This document shows, piece by piece, positions 11,127 through 12,782 of a DNA stretch of 12,782 nucleotides. This DNA is from JBAWYM01 sp037143575 (lineage in GTDB: Bacteria; Patescibacteriota; Gracilibacteria; Peribacterales; Peribacteraceae). The stretch lies in NCBI GenBank assembly GCA_037143575.1, contig JBAWYM010000048.1, forward strand, positions 1 through 12,782. Direction: 5' to 3'. A model generated the notes under the pieces. The model was not told the DNA's origin and did no database searches. It was given only the letters and a program-made list of their open reading frames with translations. Made by a program: the position numbers and the translations under genes. Position 1 is the stretch's first letter, and every line of letters starts with the position of its first letter.

Positions 11127-12286
11127 TGTCTGTCGCTGAAGCACACGATTCGATCACTTGGAATTCCTTTCTGAAGGCACAACCTTTTCGTCCCTTCCTC
11201 CAAAGCTGGACCATGGGCGAAGTCTACCGCGACGTCGGTCAGGAACCGATCCGCTTGATCGTAGAGGAGAATGGAGAGATCCAGGCTATCTGCCAGGCGT
11301 TCGTTGTCCCTGCGAGACGCGGAAGGCATCTCTCAATTCCCTACGGCCCGGTCATCAATAGTAAGTATCAAGCAGTAAGCAGTAAGCAGGTCATAAATAC
11401 TCTCATCGCAGAGTTGACGACTATCGCCAAACAGAACAAGTGTTCGTTCATTCGCCTCAGTCCTTTCTGGCCGCTACCCGCTACCCGCTACCCGCTACCC
11501 GATGCGATCCCCTCCCCCCTTCACCTCCTCGCCGAACACATCTGGTACTTACCTCTCGTTACTCCGAATCCATGGGAAGCAATTCAGCAAAAAACTAATA
11601 ACCAACAATTAATATCCAATAACTTACCGACAGCCCTCACAGAAGAAACCCTCCTCATGGCCATGCGCAAAACTACGAGGAATCTGATACGACGGGCGGA
11701 GAAAGACGGCGTGGAGATCATCGCCTCACTCGATCCCGTAAAGGACGTGGAAACCTTCATCGCCCTCCATGACGAAACGCGCAAGAGGCACGGCTTCACG
11801 CCGTACACCAATGCCTTCTTCCGCGCTCAGGTGAAGCACTTCGCTCCCCGCAACGAATGTACGGTGTACTGCGCCCGCTACCAGGGAGAAACCATCGCCG
11901 CGTCCATCCACATGCACTGCTTCGGGGAAACGAGCTACCACCACGGGGCAAGCTCCGGAACGCACCAGAAAGTACCGGCAAGCTACCTCTTGCAGTGGAC
12001 GGCAATCAAAGATGCTTTGAAACGTGGTGATCAGATTTATAACTTCTGGGGAATAGCGCCTACAATCGAACAGCGATCAACAAACAGCGATCAACAAGAA
12101 TCTCCTTCACTCAAAGCTCAAAGCTCAAAGCTCAAAGCTCACCCTTTCGCAGGCGTCACGCTCTTCAAGACCGGCTTCGGCGGCAATCTCTTCCCACTCG
12201 TGCACTGCATGGATTTACCACTCAGTCCGTCGTACACTCTCACCAGGATGATCGAGCAATGGAGGAAATGGCGGAGAGGATTCTAA
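11126..12286 (+). CDS. FemA/FemB-like peptidoglycan-bridge aminoacyltransferase
   Basis: 386 residues. Fem transferases have two GNAT-like lobes and add amino acids from aminoacyl-tRNA to the peptide stem of lipid II or UDP-MurNAc-pentapeptide. Visible: first lobe SWTMGEVYRDVG and RRGRHLSIPYGPVI, the linking helix MAMRKTTRNLIRRAEKDGVEI (178-198), the second lobe with FIALHDETRKRHGF, ASIHMHCFGETSYHHGAS and SYLLQWTAIKDALKRG, then NFWGIAP and the closing GVTLFKTGFGG motif. Five heptamer arrays are scattered through it, more than in any other gene here, all in frame; they expand loops around residues 79-89, 116-126, 156-168, 314-325 and 328-339. The amino acid added is unknown. Confidence 0.87.
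   Translation: MSVAEAHDSITWNSFLKAQPFRPFLQSWTMGEVYRDVGQEPIRLIVEENGEIQAICQAFVVPARRGRHLSIPYGPVINSKYQAVSSKQVINTLIAELTTIAKQNKCSFIRLSPFWPLPATRYPLPDAIPSPLHLLAEHIWYLPLVTPNPWEAIQQKTNNQQLISNNLPTALTEETLLMAMRKTTRNLIRRAEKDGVEIIASLDPVKDVETFIALHDETRKRHGFTPYTNAFFRAQVKHFAPRNECTVYCARYQGETIAASIHMHCFGETSYHHGASSGTHQKVPASYLLQWTAIKDALKRGDQIYNFWGIAPTIEQRSTNSDQQESPSLKAQSSKLKAHPFAGVTLFKTGFGGNLFPLVHCMDLPLSPSYTLTRMIEQWRKWRRGF
11360..11390 (+). repeat. heptanucleotide array (AGTAAGC)n in the fem gene
   Basis: AGTAAGT, ATCAAGC, AGTAAGC, AGTAAGC, then AGG. Three full units of this repeat contain TAA in frame, so the array is short enough to stay open only in its present phase. Encodes NSKYQAVSSKQ. Confidence 0.75.
11473..11500 (+). 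repeat. heptanucleotide array (GCTACCC)4 in the fem gene
   Basis: Four exact units. Encodes LPATRYPLP. The opposite strand would contain TAG in every phase. Confidence 0.95.
11592..11626 (+). repeat. degenerate AT-rich heptanucleotide array in the fem gene
   Basis: Units AAACTAA, TAACCAA, CAATTAA, TATCCAA, TAACTTA. Encodes an N/Q-rich linker (KTNNQQLISNNLP) before the helix that links the two lobes. Low sequence identity between units but the period holds. Confidence 0.6.
12070..12097 (+). repeat. two exact 14-nt units (ACAGCGATCAACAA) in the fem gene
   Basis: Perfect tandem duplication of 14 bases, twice the seven-base period. Encodes QRSTNSDQQ between NFWGIAPTIE and the next array. Confidence 0.88.
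12111..12141 (+). repeat. heptanucleotide array (TCAAAGC)4 in the fem gene
   Basis: Four exact TCAAAGC units plus TCA, the same unit as in murD and at the window end. Encodes LKAQSSKLKAH immediately before the conserved GVTLFKTGFGG segment. Confidence 0.95.
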
Positions 12287-12294
12287 TCGAATAG

Positions 12295-12340
12295 GCGAGT
12301 AAGCGAGGAACTAGTAACTAATAACTAACAAACTAAATAA
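12295..12340 (+). repeat. tandem units of 7-8 bases between fem and the last gene
   Basis: GCGAGTAA, GCGAGGAA, CTAGTAA, CTAATAA, CTAACAAA, CTAAATAA. Intergenic, so it shows that the period is not restricted to coding regions. Confidence 0.6.
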
Positions 12341-12358
12341 CTTTCCCTTCCTCCAACA

Positions 12359-12691
12359 ATGCCTCCTACTCCCACACCCCCGTCACCGTCCCACAACCCC
12401 CTCGAGCAAAAACTCGACAACATTCTCACCGTTATTGAGAAAATGAACCGTCGTGATAAGTGGCGGACCATTGGCGGTTTTTTCCGTTCCATTATCGCCA
12501 TCGTGCCGGTTCTCGTCTTCCTCTGGGCAACGTGGTACACACTTCAGAATGGAGATCAGCTCCTCCAGAAGATCACCTCCATGGCTGCGGAACAGGCGGG
12601 ACGCGTAGCACAACAGAACACCAACAGCCTGCTTAATCTCATCCAAAAGAAGCCAGCTGCGACTCAGGGCTCGAATGCACCGACACCCTGA
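12359..12691 (+). CDS. small single-helix membrane protein, hypothetical
   Basis: 110 residues. A proline-rich start (TPTPPSPS), an amphipathic helix LEQKLDNILTVIEKMNRRDKW (about 15-35), one membrane segment (about 42-61, FRSIIAIVPVLVFLWATWYT), then a polar, alanine- and glutamine-rich tail ending with PAATQGSNAPTP. I do not recognise a family. The layout fits a small membrane-tethered protein with both ends flexible. It follows the fem gene in the same direction with a 72-nt repeat-filled gap. The stop is TGA. Confidence 0.7.
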   Translation: MPPTPTPPSPSHNPLEQKLDNILTVIEKMNRRDKWRTIGGFFRSIIAIVPVLVFLWATWYTLQNGDQLLQKITSMAAEQAGRVAQQNTNSLLNLIQKKPAATQGSNAPTP

Positions 12692-12727
12692 TCTACTGGA
12701 TCTTCGGACTATTTTGTGAATATCAGC

Positions 12728-12782
12728 AGCTCAAAGCTCAAAGCTCAAAGCTCAAAGCTCAAAGCTCAAAGCTCAAAGCTCA
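12728..12782 (+). repeat. heptanucleotide array (TCAAAGC)n at the window edge
   Basis: A partial AGC, seven exact TCAAAGC units and TCA, cut by the window end, so the true length is longer. It is the longest array here, begins 36 nt after the last stop and could lie in an intergenic region or open a new gene. Confidence 0.95.

Noticed and set aside
12728..12782. CRISPR-like array of direct repeats
   Set aside because: The units are contiguous with no spacers, seven bases long, and no cas gene is near; it is a tandem microsatellite.

Overview
The window looks like a chromosomal piece of a Patescibacteria (CPR) genome, most likely Peregrinibacteria or a close relative. This is inferred from gene content and style, not from a marker-gene search. 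The style is compact single-domain genes, a moderate GC content, no Shine-Dalgarno sequence in front of any of the 13 protein genes, and many short low-complexity insertions inside conserved genes. TGA is used as a normal stop (dedA, murF and the last small gene), so the TGA-to-Gly code of Gracilibacteria and Absconditabacteria is not in use here.

Layout. 1-956 (minus): 3'-truncated thioredoxin reductase. 1167-1252 (plus): tRNA-Leu(CAA). 1315-4037 (plus): murL-like epimerase followed by a murD-type ligase, a pair that fits the L-glutamate route of peptidoglycan precursor synthesis (ligation of L-Glu by MurD2, then epimerisation by MurL). 4127-6340 (minus): grpE, a DedA membrane protein and a membrane-anchored hypothetical protein. 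6576-7078 (plus): a Phd/RelE-type toxin-antitoxin pair that ends exactly where a convergent tRNA with a CAU anticodon begins (7079-7154, minus). 7316-12691 (plus): alpha/beta hydrolase, a MurF-like ligase whose N-terminus is a membrane domain, a DegT-family PLP enzyme, a FemA/FemB-like peptidoglycan-bridge transferase and a small one-helix protein. The plus-strand genes thus lean heavily towards cell-wall synthesis.

The most striking signal is not a gene. At least eleven short arrays of seven-base units, of many different sequences but the same period, lie inside the coding regions of murL, murD, the hydrolase and the fem gene, and one more runs off the right edge of the window. They stay open in frame and encode polar linkers, often at helix-to-strand turns away from the active site. 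Two of them place the same nine-residue peptide in MurD and in the Fem protein.

Separately there is a family of GC-rich hairpin elements in the gaps between genes, one carrying a nested 24-nt insert; a 62-nt dispersed repeat whose diverged copy encodes the C-terminal tail of GrpE; and a 116-nt inverted-repeat element between dedA and grpE. Several transcription units appear to have the -10 box six to eight bases before the start codon, so their mRNAs are probably leaderless. The clearest is the toxin-antitoxin promoter. I see no intrinsic terminator with a U-tract anywhere.
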